From positions 62,001 to 126,000 of the forward strand of contig NZ_LZZW01000015.1 in the NCBI RefSeq assembly GCF_014170375.1: DNA of 64,000 nucleotides. Direction: 5' to 3'. Below are positions 8,926 to 16,842 of this stretch, piece after piece (within the stretch, counting starts at the first letter, position 1; every line of letters starts with the position of its first letter). Position numbers and translations under genes: made by a program. The stretch is from Variovorax sp. UMC13. GTDB lineage: Bacteria; Pseudomonadota; Gammaproteobacteria; Burkholderiales; Burkholderiaceae_C. The notes beneath the pieces were generated by a model. The model was not told where the DNA came from. It made no database searches and was given only the letters and a program-made list of their open reading frames with translations.

Positions 8926-9579
8926 ACCCGCGGATGCGGCTCGGTACGTGCGTGCGCCACCTCTCTCCCGCGGGCGCCCAATCCAGGGCGACGCCACTGA
9001 CGCCCGCACCACGCGCAGCTGCGAAGCGCCTCGAAGCAGGCTCGCGCGCGTGCGGCAGCAAGCCGCAACTTCAGTGGCCCAGGAATGGCCAAGGCGACGC
9101 TCGGCTGTCAGACAAGCGCGGCGCCTTCCCCACTGGAGGCGGTGTAATTCGCTCAGCGGCTCGAGGGTACGGTCCAGCAAGCGAAGGCCTCGATGCGCCC
9201 ACTCAGGTCGAGGCGTTCGGCGCCTACGCCTCCGGCACCGGGCTGCCAACAGGATTCCCGTGTGAGCAAAAAAAAGAAGCCCACCGAAGTGGGCTCTTGA
9301 ATGCTGGGCATCCTGAAGGGTAGATGCCAAGCAGCTCTCGCGTGGTGAACATGGGGCAGACAGAGGGCCTGTGCTGTGGGAAAAAAGCCCATCCCGTGGG
9401 TGCCATCTCCTCACGTGCGTGCTTCACGAAGGGCGCCGTGCAGTAGCCGAGCTTCTCGACAACCAAGCGCCTAATTCCTACATGGCGGTTCGAGGGCATG
9501 TGTATACCGGAGCATTCGACAACGGACGCGACGATGACGAAACTCCAACAACTGCCCAGCGCTGCCGAGGAGGGTTGAA
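8926..9579 (+). other. Intergenic, holds one terminator
   Basis: Apart from the strong terminator-like hairpin at 9268-9297, no gene is supported. Open frames on both strands lack family features and ribosome sites. The terminator faces the minus strand, so an eroded minus-strand gene may once have occupied 9300-9570. Confidence 0.4.
9268..9297 (-). terminator. Rho-independent terminator
   Basis: Read on the minus strand: a perfect 7-bp stem (AGCCCAC / GTGGGCT) closed by a TTCG tetraloop, followed by TC and a run of eight T. On the plus strand the hairpin lacks a U-tract. No intact minus-strand gene lies just upstream of it. Confidence 0.85.
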
Positions 9580-9813
9580 ATGCAGCTGCCCCATCTTGCC
9601 TTGACGGTGGTCGAAGATCCTGGCCATGACGGCTTCTATCACTGGCTGTTGTTGCGCTCGACAGAAGATGGTCGGCCCGTCGAACACTCTGCATCAGATC
9701 AGAGCTTTTCTTCCATTGTCGAAGCGTTCAGCGCCGGCACCACGCGTTGGACTGAGCTGACCGTTAAAGAAGATGAGGACGCTGACCCGGTCGGAGACAA
9801 CATCGATCCATGA
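9580..9813 (+). CDS. Hypothetical protein
   Basis: A 77-residue protein with a good ribosome site (GAGGAGGG) before the ATG. It begins MQLPHLALTVVEDPGHDGFY and continues HWLLLRSTEDGRPVE, a beta-rich pattern, and ends in an acidic tail (KEDEDADPVGDNID). The composition and phase look like a real gene. No family is recognised. It starts a run of three small plus-strand genes. Confidence 0.65.
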   Translation: MQLPHLALTVVEDPGHDGFYHWLLLRSTEDGRPVEHSASDQSFSSIVEAFSAGTTRWTELTVKEDEDADPVGDNIDP

Positions 9814-9933
9814 GAGCCAGCGCGCTGGCATCGACGAATCGGCAAGGAGCGCCCAGGGCCTCTGTCACCGAGTCTGTCTTGGGGACCAGCCGTTGCTCGA
9901 AGGGATCGATCTCACTATTTGAAAGCGACACCC

Positions 9934-10158
9934 ATGAGAACCAAAGAGTATCGCGGCCGCACCTATGACGCCGCCTCAACGGCCGTTTCCGCCGGCGTGT
10001 ACCGCGGCGTCTACGACATCGACAGCACGAGCCCCTCGGTGACGGATGGTGTGATTAACGAAGCCACAGAGGGTACGTTTCCCACGAAGAGACAGGCCGA
10101 AGAGGCCGCTGCAGCGGCGGCCCAACGTTGGATCGATAGCGAAGCGGACAAGACCTGA
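9934..10158 (+). CDS. Hypothetical protein
   Basis: A 74-residue protein from the ATG at 9934 (MRTKEYRGRTYDAAS). A TTG at 9919 is in frame, but the ATG is the more likely start. The second half (PTKRQAEEAAAAAAQRWIDS) should form an amphipathic helix. The first half could be a small beta sheet. No family is recognised. Confidence 0.6.
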   Translation: MRTKEYRGRTYDAASTAVSAGVYRGVYDIDSTSPSVTDGVINEATEGTFPTKRQAEEAAAAAAQRWIDSEADKT

Positions 10159-10187
10159 GGTCTACCCGCATCACACGCGAGGTGCAC

Positions 10188-10403
10188 ATGACACGCAGAG
10201 ATCGAATGCTCGAAGCCTTTGACAGGTTGGCTGTCGCAGAGATGGACGACGTTGCAACCTTTGGCAGAAGTGAAACAGCAACGGCTGCGCCGGTGGCGCG
10301 TCCCGTTGTGCCTTCGCAAAGTCAAAGGTCAGGCCGAAGTGGCTGGAGCTGGGTCATTGGTGCCTGCGCCATCGGCTTGGTATTTCTTGCGACACGCAGA
10401 TGA
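10188..10403 (+). CDS. Small protein with a C-terminal membrane helix
   Basis: A 71-residue protein from the ATG at 10188, with CGAGG five to six bases upstream. It has a soluble N-terminus (MTRRDRMLEAFDRLAVAEMD), a Ser/Arg linker and a C-terminal hydrophobic helix (WVIGACAIGLVFLATRR). This gives tail-anchored topology. The function is unknown. Confidence 0.6.
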   Translation: MTRRDRMLEAFDRLAVAEMDDVATFGRSETATAAPVARPVVPSQSQRSGRSGWSWVIGACAIGLVFLATRR

Positions 10404-10808
10404 GATGAAGATGGCAAGCGCGAACTCAGCATGAATGTCGGCTAGGGCAACACGGGATTCTCTGAGGAGCATCCCATGCAGGCGAGATCATTCGAAATCC
10501 GGCAGACGCCGAGCGCGTCGCCCTTACGAGAAACACGAGTTGCGCTAGTGGAAAAAAATCTTTGAGGCGTCCGGTAGACGCTCCGAACGGCCGTCGCCTC
10601 GGCTGGTGTGATTGACCACGGACGTGGCACCCACCTTGGTCTGCCCGAGCGCGGAACGGCCGAGCATGTGCCGCGGACCGCGGCATCAAAGAATCAGACG
10701 GGTCCTGGACCTTCCCTGCGATGCGCTGCATGAATAGGCGGGGTTCGTGCGCACAGGCCCGTGGGGCGTTGTCCCTACGCAGGCCAGGGCCTGGGAAGGG
10801 CATAAACA
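10404..10808 (+). other. No supported gene
   Basis: I find no domain-bearing frame, RNA gene or repeat on either strand in this 405-bp stretch. Confidence 0.4.
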
Positions 10809-10811
10809 GTG

Positions 10812-11072
10812 ATGCCCATTTCCCTGCTACGACAGCTCGCGCTCAAAGAGTTACCGTTCACCGTTACCGGCGGCGAAGACGTCGATGCCGTCCACATTCT
10901 CGCAATTGCGGGACATGTCCACGCCGTGATCGCCTCAGCCGTGCGGTCCCCTCTTGGTTGGCGCAACCCGTCGGCCGTGGTGCATTCGATCACCGCTTCA
11001 GGTCGCCGCATGCTGAGGTTGTTCCCACAGCGGGACCATGATGGCGGCCGCGCAGCCGGTACAGACGCGTAG
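10812..11072 (+). CDS. Small conserved protein of unknown function (LLRQ family, copy 2)
   Basis: An 86-residue protein beginning MPISLLRQLALKELPFTV, similar along its length to the protein encoded at 6867-7202. The shared layout is LLRQ, then LPF, then a GEDVDAVHILAIAGHVHAV segment equal to IDSVRVLRAAGLVIAL in copy 1, then SITASGRRML equal to AITQKGRDEL. A GTG at 10809 is an equally possible start; GGGAAGGG lies about 12 bases upstream. The function is unknown. Confidence 0.6.
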   Translation: MPISLLRQLALKELPFTVTGGEDVDAVHILAIAGHVHAVIASAVRSPLGWRNPSAVVHSITASGRRMLRLFPQRDHDGGRAAGTDA

Positions 11073-11801
11073 TGGATGTGCGAGGCGTATCCGAGCTTCG
11101 AGAGGATGGAACCTATCGGGTCGGCCTTACATCGGCACGGCGCCAGAAGCGCCATTGCTCGGTCGCTTCTGCCTGCTCTCAAGCGATGCATGTCGAGTGT
11201 GTCGAAAGCCATAAATCGCGCTCCACTGCGACGACGGAGTTCGCTCCCCAGCTCATGAGCGATGCAACGCGCTTGCAGGTCGCCATGCAGGGCACGTCGG
11301 CGCCCATCTGGGGCCAGGCGGCCCAGCTCTGCGTCGGACAGGTTGGTCGGGTCGATCATGCGGCATTTCTGCGGCCCTGCAGGAACCATGCGGCCGGCAA
11401 TGAAAACGTCCTGCGACCCGATCGGCAGACGATCGCGGCTTGCCGGGCCGATGCTGTCCGACACGATTCGCCCTCCCACTGGCCGCCCCATGTTCTGGCC
11501 GCCGCGCAGCTTCGCTCGACCGGACAGCATGGAGGACGCTCGTACCTTCGCGGCCCGGCAGATCCGGCCCGGATCGACCTCAGCGAAGAGCCCCGGCACA
11601 CGTCGCTGCCAGTGCCGGCGCGCTGCGCTCGCTGAACGGCTGGCCCTTCTCCGCACGTCGTTCCCGGCCACGGGACCATGACCTGCTGATCGCAGGCAAG
11701 CACGCCGCACGCCCGGCAGGCCTGCCCTTCTTGGGCAATGCGGCCCAGAAAAGCCCGCGATTGGACAGCGGGCCCATCAACCCTTGCGCCTGTGCTGAGG
11801 G
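11073..11801 (-). other. Low-confidence region with a possible small gene remnant
   Basis: A minus-strand frame starting at 11359 reads MIDPTNLSDAELGRLAPDGR and then RRALHGDLQARCIAHELGSE. This looks like a genuine helical protein start. It has no clear ribosome site, and downstream it runs antisense through the 10812-11072 gene. It may be the 5' end of a broken gene. Nothing else in the stretch is supported. Confidence 0.3.
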
Positions 11802-11848
11802 TGGGCCCTGAGTGACTCGAACACTCGACCTACGGATTAAGAGTCCGT
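11802..11848 (-). other. 3' half of a tRNA-Lys(CTT) gene, attachment-site remnant
   Basis: Read on the minus strand this is an anticodon stem-loop with five perfect pairs (ACGGA, loop CTCTTAA with anticodon CTT, TCCGT), a variable region, a T arm with five perfect pairs around TTCGAGT, and the 3' acceptor strand AGGGCCC plus A73. The next bases are CCC, so CCA is not encoded. There is no D arm or 5' acceptor strand, so it cannot be a functional tRNA. Such 47-bp 3' pieces are left where an integrase recombines within a tRNA gene. The integrase gene begins 204 bp away. Confidence 0.85.
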
Positions 11849-11901
11849 CAAATTAACCTTCTTCGGTATCACGCGAGATTTTCTGAGAGCGTAATTTCTC
11901 T

Positions 11902-11929
11902 TTGAAAATCATATAGTTATCTTTAAAAT
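11902..11929 (+). promoter_or_regulatory. Candidate sigma-70 promoter of the integrase gene
   Basis: In an AT-rich patch within otherwise GC-rich DNA, TTGAAA is followed after 16 bases by TAAAAT, close to the -35 and -10 consensus. It lies about 125 bp before the integrase ATG and just inside the tRNA remnant, the usual place for an element-borne int promoter. Confidence 0.45.
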
Positions 11930-12052
11930 CGGACCTGCCGGGTCTCAGGTCGATCCGGGACATCCTTTCAGTTTTCGGACACGAACAGGACACGGTCGAT
12001 CCCAAACCTACGCGATTCGGCCCCCGTCGGATCCCCGACACGGAGAAACGCC

Positions 12053-13348
12053 ATGCCACTTCTCAGCGTCAAGGCCATCGAGGCCCACAAGCCCGCCGCG
12101 ACGGCCTACAAGCTCACGCTGGACCGCGGTCTGCAGATGCGCATCGCGCCGGACGGCGCGCGCACCTTGCTGGTTCGCTACACAGTCCAGGGCACGACAG
12201 CGGAGCGGCAGTACCGACTGCCGCAGACCTATGGCGATGCGCCCGGCCAGCTCAAGCTGGCCGCCGCACGCGCCGAAGCCCATCGCATTCGCGCGCTTGC
12301 CCGCGAAGGCATCGACTGGCCTGCGCAGGAAGAAGCACGTCTGCGCGACGCGCACCAGGCGCGCACGCAGCAGGAGGCGGAGGCGGCGCTCACCTTCGGC
12401 GCAGCGCTGCGCGAGTACGTGGAGAGGAAGCGCCGCGCCCGGGACGGCCTGGCGCTCAAGGCGCGCACCCGCGCGGACTATCTGGGGATGATCACGCCAG
12501 GCCGCGTCTCGGCGCAGGGCCGGCGGTTTGCAGACGGCGAGCTGCTGCCCATCGCGCACATTCCAGTGGCGCGCCTGCAGGCCGCGGACATCCGTGCGAT
12601 CTACGAGCGCCAGCTCGCACGCTCCGAGCGCCAGGCGGTGTATGCGATGCAGGTGCTGCGCGCCGTGCTGAGGTGGCATGGCGTGGTGGTGCCCGACAAC
12701 CCTCTCGGTCGGGAGACGGCCGGGCGTCATCGGATCGTGCTGGCCTCGCCCAAGGGCGATCCCGCCCCGATCCCGCCGGAGCGCCTGGGCGCCTGGTGGA
12801 ACGCCGCGCAGGCGTTCGATCGTGTGGCAGCCGACTACTACCGCTTCCAGCTGCTCACCGGGTGCCGCGGCGCGGAGATCCTGGGCAACAAGCGTTTCGG
12901 GTATGCGCCCCTGAAGGTGGGCGATGTGGACCTCCAGGGCGCGCGCGTGACGCTGCGCGACACCAAGAACCGGGCCGACCACAAGTTGCTGCTCTCACGC
13001 CAAGCGCTGGCCATCGCGCAGGCACGCTGCGCGGGCCGCCCGAGCGATGCGGCACTGTTCCCGATCGTGGATGCGCGCAAGACACTCGCGCGCATCAACG
13101 CCGCCGCCGGCACGCAGGTCCAAGGGCACGGCCTGCGTGTCACCTTCGCCAGCATCGCCGAGGAGCTCGTCTCCGGGGGCATTCTCAAGCGCATGATGAA
13201 CCATGCCGCAGGCGGGGACGTGACGCTGGGCCACTACGTGGGCAAGGGAGAGGCCGCGCTGCGCGCGGGCTGGCAGACGGTGGCCGACTACGTGGAGGCC
13301 GCTGCAGCTCAGGCGGCACAGGCAGCACAGGCAGCGCCGCCCGCCTGA
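12053..13348 (+). CDS. int: Tyrosine-type integrase of a tRNA-targeting island
   Basis: A 431-residue site-specific recombinase of the P4/DUF4102 class. The N-terminal arm-binding domain has LTLDRGLQMRIAPDGARTLL and QYRLPQTYGDAPGQLKLAAA. The catalytic domain shows Arg in LLTGCRGAEI, HGLRVTFA (HxxR), a second His in MMNHAAGG and the nucleophile Tyr in LGHYVGKGE, so the active site looks complete. The ATG is preceded by GGAGAAACGCC. A tRNA-Lys 3' fragment 204 bp upstream is the likely attachment-site copy. The Ala/Gln-repetitive C-terminus (AQAAQAAQAA) is unusual but outside the catalytic core. Confidence 0.93.
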   Translation: MPLLSVKAIEAHKPAATAYKLTLDRGLQMRIAPDGARTLLVRYTVQGTTAERQYRLPQTYGDAPGQLKLAAARAEAHRIRALAREGIDWPAQEEARLRDAHQARTQQEAEAALTFGAALREYVERKRRARDGLALKARTRADYLGMITPGRVSAQGRRFADGELLPIAHIPVARLQAADIRAIYERQLARSERQAVYAMQVLRAVLRWHGVVVPDNPLGRETAGRHRIVLASPKGDPAPIPPERLGAWWNAAQAFDRVAADYYRFQLLTGCRGAEILGNKRFGYAPLKVGDVDLQGARVTLRDTKNRADHKLLLSRQALAIAQARCAGRPSDAALFPIVDARKTLARINAAAGTQVQGHGLRVTFASIAEELVSGGILKRMMNHAAGGDVTLGHYVGKGEAALRAGWQTVADYVEAAAAQAAQAAQAAPPA

Positions 13349-13699
13349 CGCACCGCAGGAGGAACCGTCGGAACGGACGTCTTTGGCATCGGGCATCCCC
13401 GCCCCCTGCCCTAAGGTCTCTTGTCAGAGCGACTGATCGACTCACGCCGGTCGACATCGATGCCTTCGTGACGGCAAGTCACTGATTTCAAAAGGTTTTT
13501 CTCGAGATTCCGGAAAATCACGAAATGGGTCAGAAATCGGTGCAGTCCAACGGACGGCACTGGCCTGGAGCGCTGGGTGCTCAGGCGTTCCAACACTCGA
13601 AAACGGTTCACGCGGCCCGCTTGAAAGCCTGAAGGCTGCGGCGGAAGCGGGTCGGGCGTCCGTTCTTGCCAAAATTGCCATAGAACCTACGATCTCGCC
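13349..13699 (+). other. No supported gene
   Basis: Between the integrase and parD I see no coding frame with family features, no RNA gene and no clear repeat. Confidence 0.4.
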
Positions 13700-13951
13700 A
13701 TGAGCACGATGAATATTTCCCTGCCCGACACGCTCAAGGCCTTCGTGGACGCGCAAGTCGAGAAGCGGGCGTTTGGTACCAGCAGCGAGTATGTGCGCGA
13801 GCTGATTCGCAAAGACCAGGATCGGGCACGGCTGCGGGAGCTGCTGCTAGACGGTGCCGACTCGGCCCCGGCGGCGCCCGCCGACGGGGTCTATTTCAAG
13901 GAACTGCGTGATCGTGTGCGCGGGGCGCGCAAGGCAAGCGCGCAAAAGTGA
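13700..13951 (+). CDS. parD: ParD-family type II antitoxin
   Basis: An 83-residue antitoxin with the ParD/CC2985 pattern: a ribbon-helix-helix start (MNISLPDTLKAFVDAQVEKR), the signature FGTSSEYVRELIRKDQDR and an extended C-terminal toxin-binding tail. It would bind DNA as a dimer and block a ParE toxin. The stop overlaps the start of a broken ParE gene, the usual coupled order. With the toxin broken, the antitoxin is a free remnant and may act only as a repressor. Confidence 0.85.
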   Translation: MSTMNISLPDTLKAFVDAQVEKRAFGTSSEYVRELIRKDQDRARLRELLLDGADSAPAAPADGVYFKELRDRVRGARKASAQK

Positions 13952-14138
13952 CTGTCAAGCAGGTCGTTCCCCGCGACAGGCCAACACGGATGTCGATGAC
14001 GTCATTGCGTATGACTTGAGCGGAGCTGCAGAACGCGCCGCCATCGGCTTCGTCGATGCCTTGGAGGTGGCGTACGCGCATAGGCAACGAGGCATACCAT
14101 GGCCTTGGTATGTAACACGGCCAAGATATGCAAATTAG
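13948..14138 (+). pseudogene. ParE-type toxin, frameshifted and truncated
   Basis: It starts GTG within the parD stop and reads MTVKQVVPRDR. It then loses frame near 13980 and resumes in another frame as ANTDVDDVIAYDLSGAAERA and AIGFVDALEVAYAH. ParE-like toxins read similarly up to the first 50 residues. The remaining half with the catalytic-like basic residues is missing. One deleted base accounts for the frame change, and a further break ends homology near 14085. The product would be inactive. Confidence 0.7.
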
Positions 14139-14375
14139 CCTTGTTACTCAAAGACAGCGCCAACATGCCTTCAGACCAAAACGCCAGCGGCCGCGCCAAC
14201 CACGCAGAAAGCCTGTTTGATGAGCTGTTCCTTGCCATGGTCGGCAAGTTGATGTCTTCCAAGACGAGCTTGCCAAGGCCCCAGACATGCGGGCGAAGCA
14301 GGGCTCCTCCGAGCATGCGGTCGAGGTGAAGACCCCCTCCGAAAGCCGCGCTGACAGGGGTGATCCCTCTCTTGT

Positions 14376-15429
14376 CCTAGGTGTGAAGTGTCAAGAGGTT
14401 CTTGCGAGTCATCGAGAGACGCGAGACAGGGGCCACGAGATTGATGCCGTGGTGCGGCCGGTGCCAGTTGTAGAAGTGATTCCACACAGGCAGGGCCTCG
14501 CGGCGCTGGTCTGAGTTCGCGTAGGCGTGGCCATAGGCCCATTCGCGTAGCGCGGACTGGATGAAGCGTTCGGCCTTGCCGTTGGTCTGCGGGCGATACG
14601 CCCTGGTGAACTTCTGGCCGATGCCCAGCTCCAGGCATGCCTCGCCGAACAGCCCCGAGCGGAACGACATGCCGTTGTCGGTCAACACTCGCTCGATCGT
14701 GACGCCCATGCTCGCGAAGTAGCCCACGGCAGCCCGCAGGAACGCCTCGGCGCTGAGCTTGGTCTCGTCGGGGTACACCCGCGTGAAGGCCAGGCGGCTA
14801 TGGTCGTCCACAGCCACGAAGACGAAGTCCCAGCCGACGTTTCGGGCACGCTGCGCTCGGTCGCCGGTGATGCGGTGGCCGACCTTGTCGAAGCGCCCCA
14901 GCTTCTTGATGTCGATGTGCAGCAGCTCGCCAGGGTTGTCGCGCTCGTAGCGTTGCACCGGCTCGTCCGGGCGCAGGTCGCTCAGTCGAGACAGCCCGGC
15001 ACGACGCAACACGCGGCTGACGGTCGCCCCGGACACGCCCATGTAAGAGGCGATGCGTGCCTGCAGGAAGAGCTTGCGGCGCAACTCCACGATGGCCAGG
15101 GCCACATGAGGCTCGATGGAGCGAGGTGACTTCTCGGGGCGAGAGGACTTGTCCAGCAGGCCTGCCGCACCATCGACCAGGTAGCGGGCCAGCCACTTGC
15201 GTGCAGTGACGGCGCTGACACCATGTGCGAGAGCCGCATCTGATGCGCTGACGCCACGCTCAGTGATGTCGTGAACCATCTCCAGGCGGCGCAGGTACGT
15301 CAATCGGGCATTCTTATGGGTGTTCATCCGGTTTTGGGTTTTGAGTGGATTGGGGGTTTGGCGATTTCCAGTCTCTCAAAACTTCTCCGGGTGAACACCC
15401 GAAACAACCTATGGGCCTTCACACCTAGG
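14376..15429 (-). mobile_element. IS481-family insertion sequence with target duplication
   Basis: The element itself spans 14382-15423 (1,042 bp). Its ends are TGTGAAG at left and CTTCACA at right, with weaker matches further in (AGAGGTT / ATAGGTT). It is flanked by 6-bp direct repeats CCTAGG at 14376-14381 and 15424-15429, which fit the NCTAGN target preference known for IS481. One intact transposase gene fills it. The intact ends and duplication imply a fairly recent insertion. Confidence 0.92.
14377..15327 (-). CDS. IS481-family transposase
   Basis: A 316-residue DDE transposase. An N-terminal helix-turn-helix region (ALAHGVSAVTARKWLARYL) is followed by a linker HTH (VSGATVSRVLRRAGL) and an rve-type catalytic domain with Asp in LLHIDIKKLG, Asp in VLTDNGMSF and Glu in GKAERFIQSA. 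The length is as expected for the family. The stop codon TAG lies in the CCTAGG target duplication outside the inverted repeat, so the insertion site supplies the termination signal. Confidence 0.95.
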   Translation of the reverse strand: MNTHKNARLTYLRRLEMVHDITERGVSASDAALAHGVSAVTARKWLARYLVDGAAGLLDKSSRPEKSPRSIEPHVALAIVELRRKLFLQARIASYMGVSGATVSRVLRRAGLSRLSDLRPDEPVQRYERDNPGELLHIDIKKLGRFDKVGHRITGDRAQRARNVGWDFVFVAVDDHSRLAFTRVYPDETKLSAEAFLRAAVGYFASMGVTIERVLTDNGMSFRSGLFGEACLELGIGQKFTRAYRPQTNGKAERFIQSALREWAYGHAYANSDQRREALPVWNHFYNWHRPHHGINLVAPVSRLSMTRKNLLTLHT

Positions 15430-15723
15430 CCGAGCTGCAGCCAAGTTGCAGCACAGTCAAGCGGCGCTTATTCCGATGACGTGCGCTCTGTGGCAGTGAT
15501 GTGCCTCAACCACGCCAGTTTGCTCTGGCGGAACAGTCATGGGTTTCTCCGAAAATTACGTTCCCGACATGGCTGTGGGCCTCGTTCCCCTGAAAACGGT
15601 TTAGTCGCTTCCGCAGGCCAAGGCTTGGAGGGCATGGACCAAGAGCCACCGGCCCGTTGTCCGCCCCCCCAAGGCAGGCACGGGCGGGGGACTTGCTACC
15701 TGACTGCGCCAGCGGCGCGCTGC

Positions 15724-15775
15724 AAATGCCTCTTTGGGTCTAAAATGCATCTTTCAACGGAAATGCCTTTTTCAG
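15724..15775 (+). repeat. Three direct repeats upstream of the AbiEi-like gene, candidate operator
   Basis: Copies of AAATGCCTCTTT-like sequence start at 15724, 15743 and 15761 (AAATGCCTCTTT, AAATGCATCTTT, AAATGCCTTTTT). The 18-19 bp spacing would put them on nearly the same helical face. The last ends about 15 bp before the start codon. The remainder of the 15430-15788 interval holds nothing else I can support. Since the first gene encodes a winged-helix protein, these are likely its binding sites. Confidence 0.65.
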
Positions 15776-15788
15776 TTAGGACTTCGCA

Positions 15789-16841
15789 ATGCCAAGCGAC
15801 GAATCGGATTTGGAGTTGCTCCGCGAGATCAAGCACCGCACCGGCTGGGCGCCGGATGGCAAGTGGCGGAACACCTGGGTCGAAGTCAAAGATGGTGTAC
15901 ACAACGCGCGAGACTTGAGATCAACGCTCTTCAATTTGGCATACGCGGTAAAGGCAGATCCTGACAGCGATGCTCTCGCGGTGCTGATGAACAGCAGGAT
16001 TTCGTCTAAACGCTTGGACGAAGAGCTGGCGATGTTCTCAGGGGTCGCGTCTCCTGAGCTCGTCTCAAGAATCAAGGTGTTGCATTGCAAAGACCCAGCA
16101 GACTCTCACCTCCACATAAAGGATCCCGGTTTCGCAAACTGGCTTGAGGAGCGCATGCGAGAGCGTCAAGCAGCTGCAGGGAAGTCAGCCACCAAGCATT
16201 CTGTAGCTGGCTTGATGTACTTGCTCACCCTTCGACGCAGCGAGCCGCTGACGGCTGCGCAAATCGGGGAGCTGGCCGGCGCGAGCCATCCAACGGTGGC
16301 GTATGTGCTAAAGCTGATGGAGCAACAAGGCGCAATCCATCGCGCAAACGGCCTCGTGCGGTTCGACAGGTTCCAGATATTCCCGTGGACGCGGTGGCTC
16401 AACCTTGAGGTCGGAACGCGCAAAAAGGTCTCATTCGTGGACATATCGGGACACGCCAGGTCGCCAGAAAGCATGGTGCGCCGGCTTGCGAAATTGAACC
16501 GCGCCGATGTCGCAGTTGGTGGCCTGCTGGGAGCAAAGCACTATTTCCCAAGCCTCGACATGGCCGGCACGACGAGGCTGGACCTTGTTGTTCACGGCAC
16601 GCCGTCGCGCTCGCTGTCATTCATCGATGAGCTCGATCCCGCTCTGGCGCCATCAAAGGAGGCCAATGCGAGAGCCTCGGTTGTCGTGCACTTCCTCCCA
16701 AGGGCAGAACCGTTCTTCGAGCAAGACCAGGAAGGAAACCGATGGGCAGACCCGATCGTGTGTATGTCGGATCTGCAGGAAGCAGGATTCGACCAGCAGG
16801 CTGAGGACCTCTTACAAAACCTCGCGTTCAATCGCGCCTGA
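15789..16841 (+). CDS. AbiEi-like winged-helix antitoxin/regulator of a type IV toxin-antitoxin pair
   Basis: A 350-residue protein. The first 120 residues are of unknown fold. A winged-helix segment lies at about 135-195 (MYLLTLRRSEPLTAAQIGEL, then ASHPTVAYVLKLMEQQGAI). The C-terminal part has VAVGGLLGAKHYFPSLDMAG and RLDLVVHG, the layout of AbiEi-type antitoxins whose C-terminal domain counters a nucleotidyltransferase toxin. The next gene, one base downstream, encodes such a nucleotidyltransferase. Autorepression through the repeats at 15724-15775 is likely. The family call rests on motif layout and context. Confidence 0.75.
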   Translation: MPSDESDLELLREIKHRTGWAPDGKWRNTWVEVKDGVHNARDLRSTLFNLAYAVKADPDSDALAVLMNSRISSKRLDEELAMFSGVASPELVSRIKVLHCKDPADSHLHIKDPGFANWLEERMRERQAAAGKSATKHSVAGLMYLLTLRRSEPLTAAQIGELAGASHPTVAYVLKLMEQQGAIHRANGLVRFDRFQIFPWTRWLNLEVGTRKKVSFVDISGHARSPESMVRRLAKLNRADVAVGGLLGAKHYFPSLDMAGTTRLDLVVHGTPSRSLSFIDELDPALAPSKEANARASVVVHFLPRAEPFFEQDQEGNRWADPIVCMSDLQEAGFDQQAEDLLQNLAFNRA

Positions 16842-16842
16842 T

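Noticed and set aside
14099..14329. 76-residue plus-strand frame between the ParE remnant and the IS
   Set aside because: No family, no ribosome site, and the region looks like debris.
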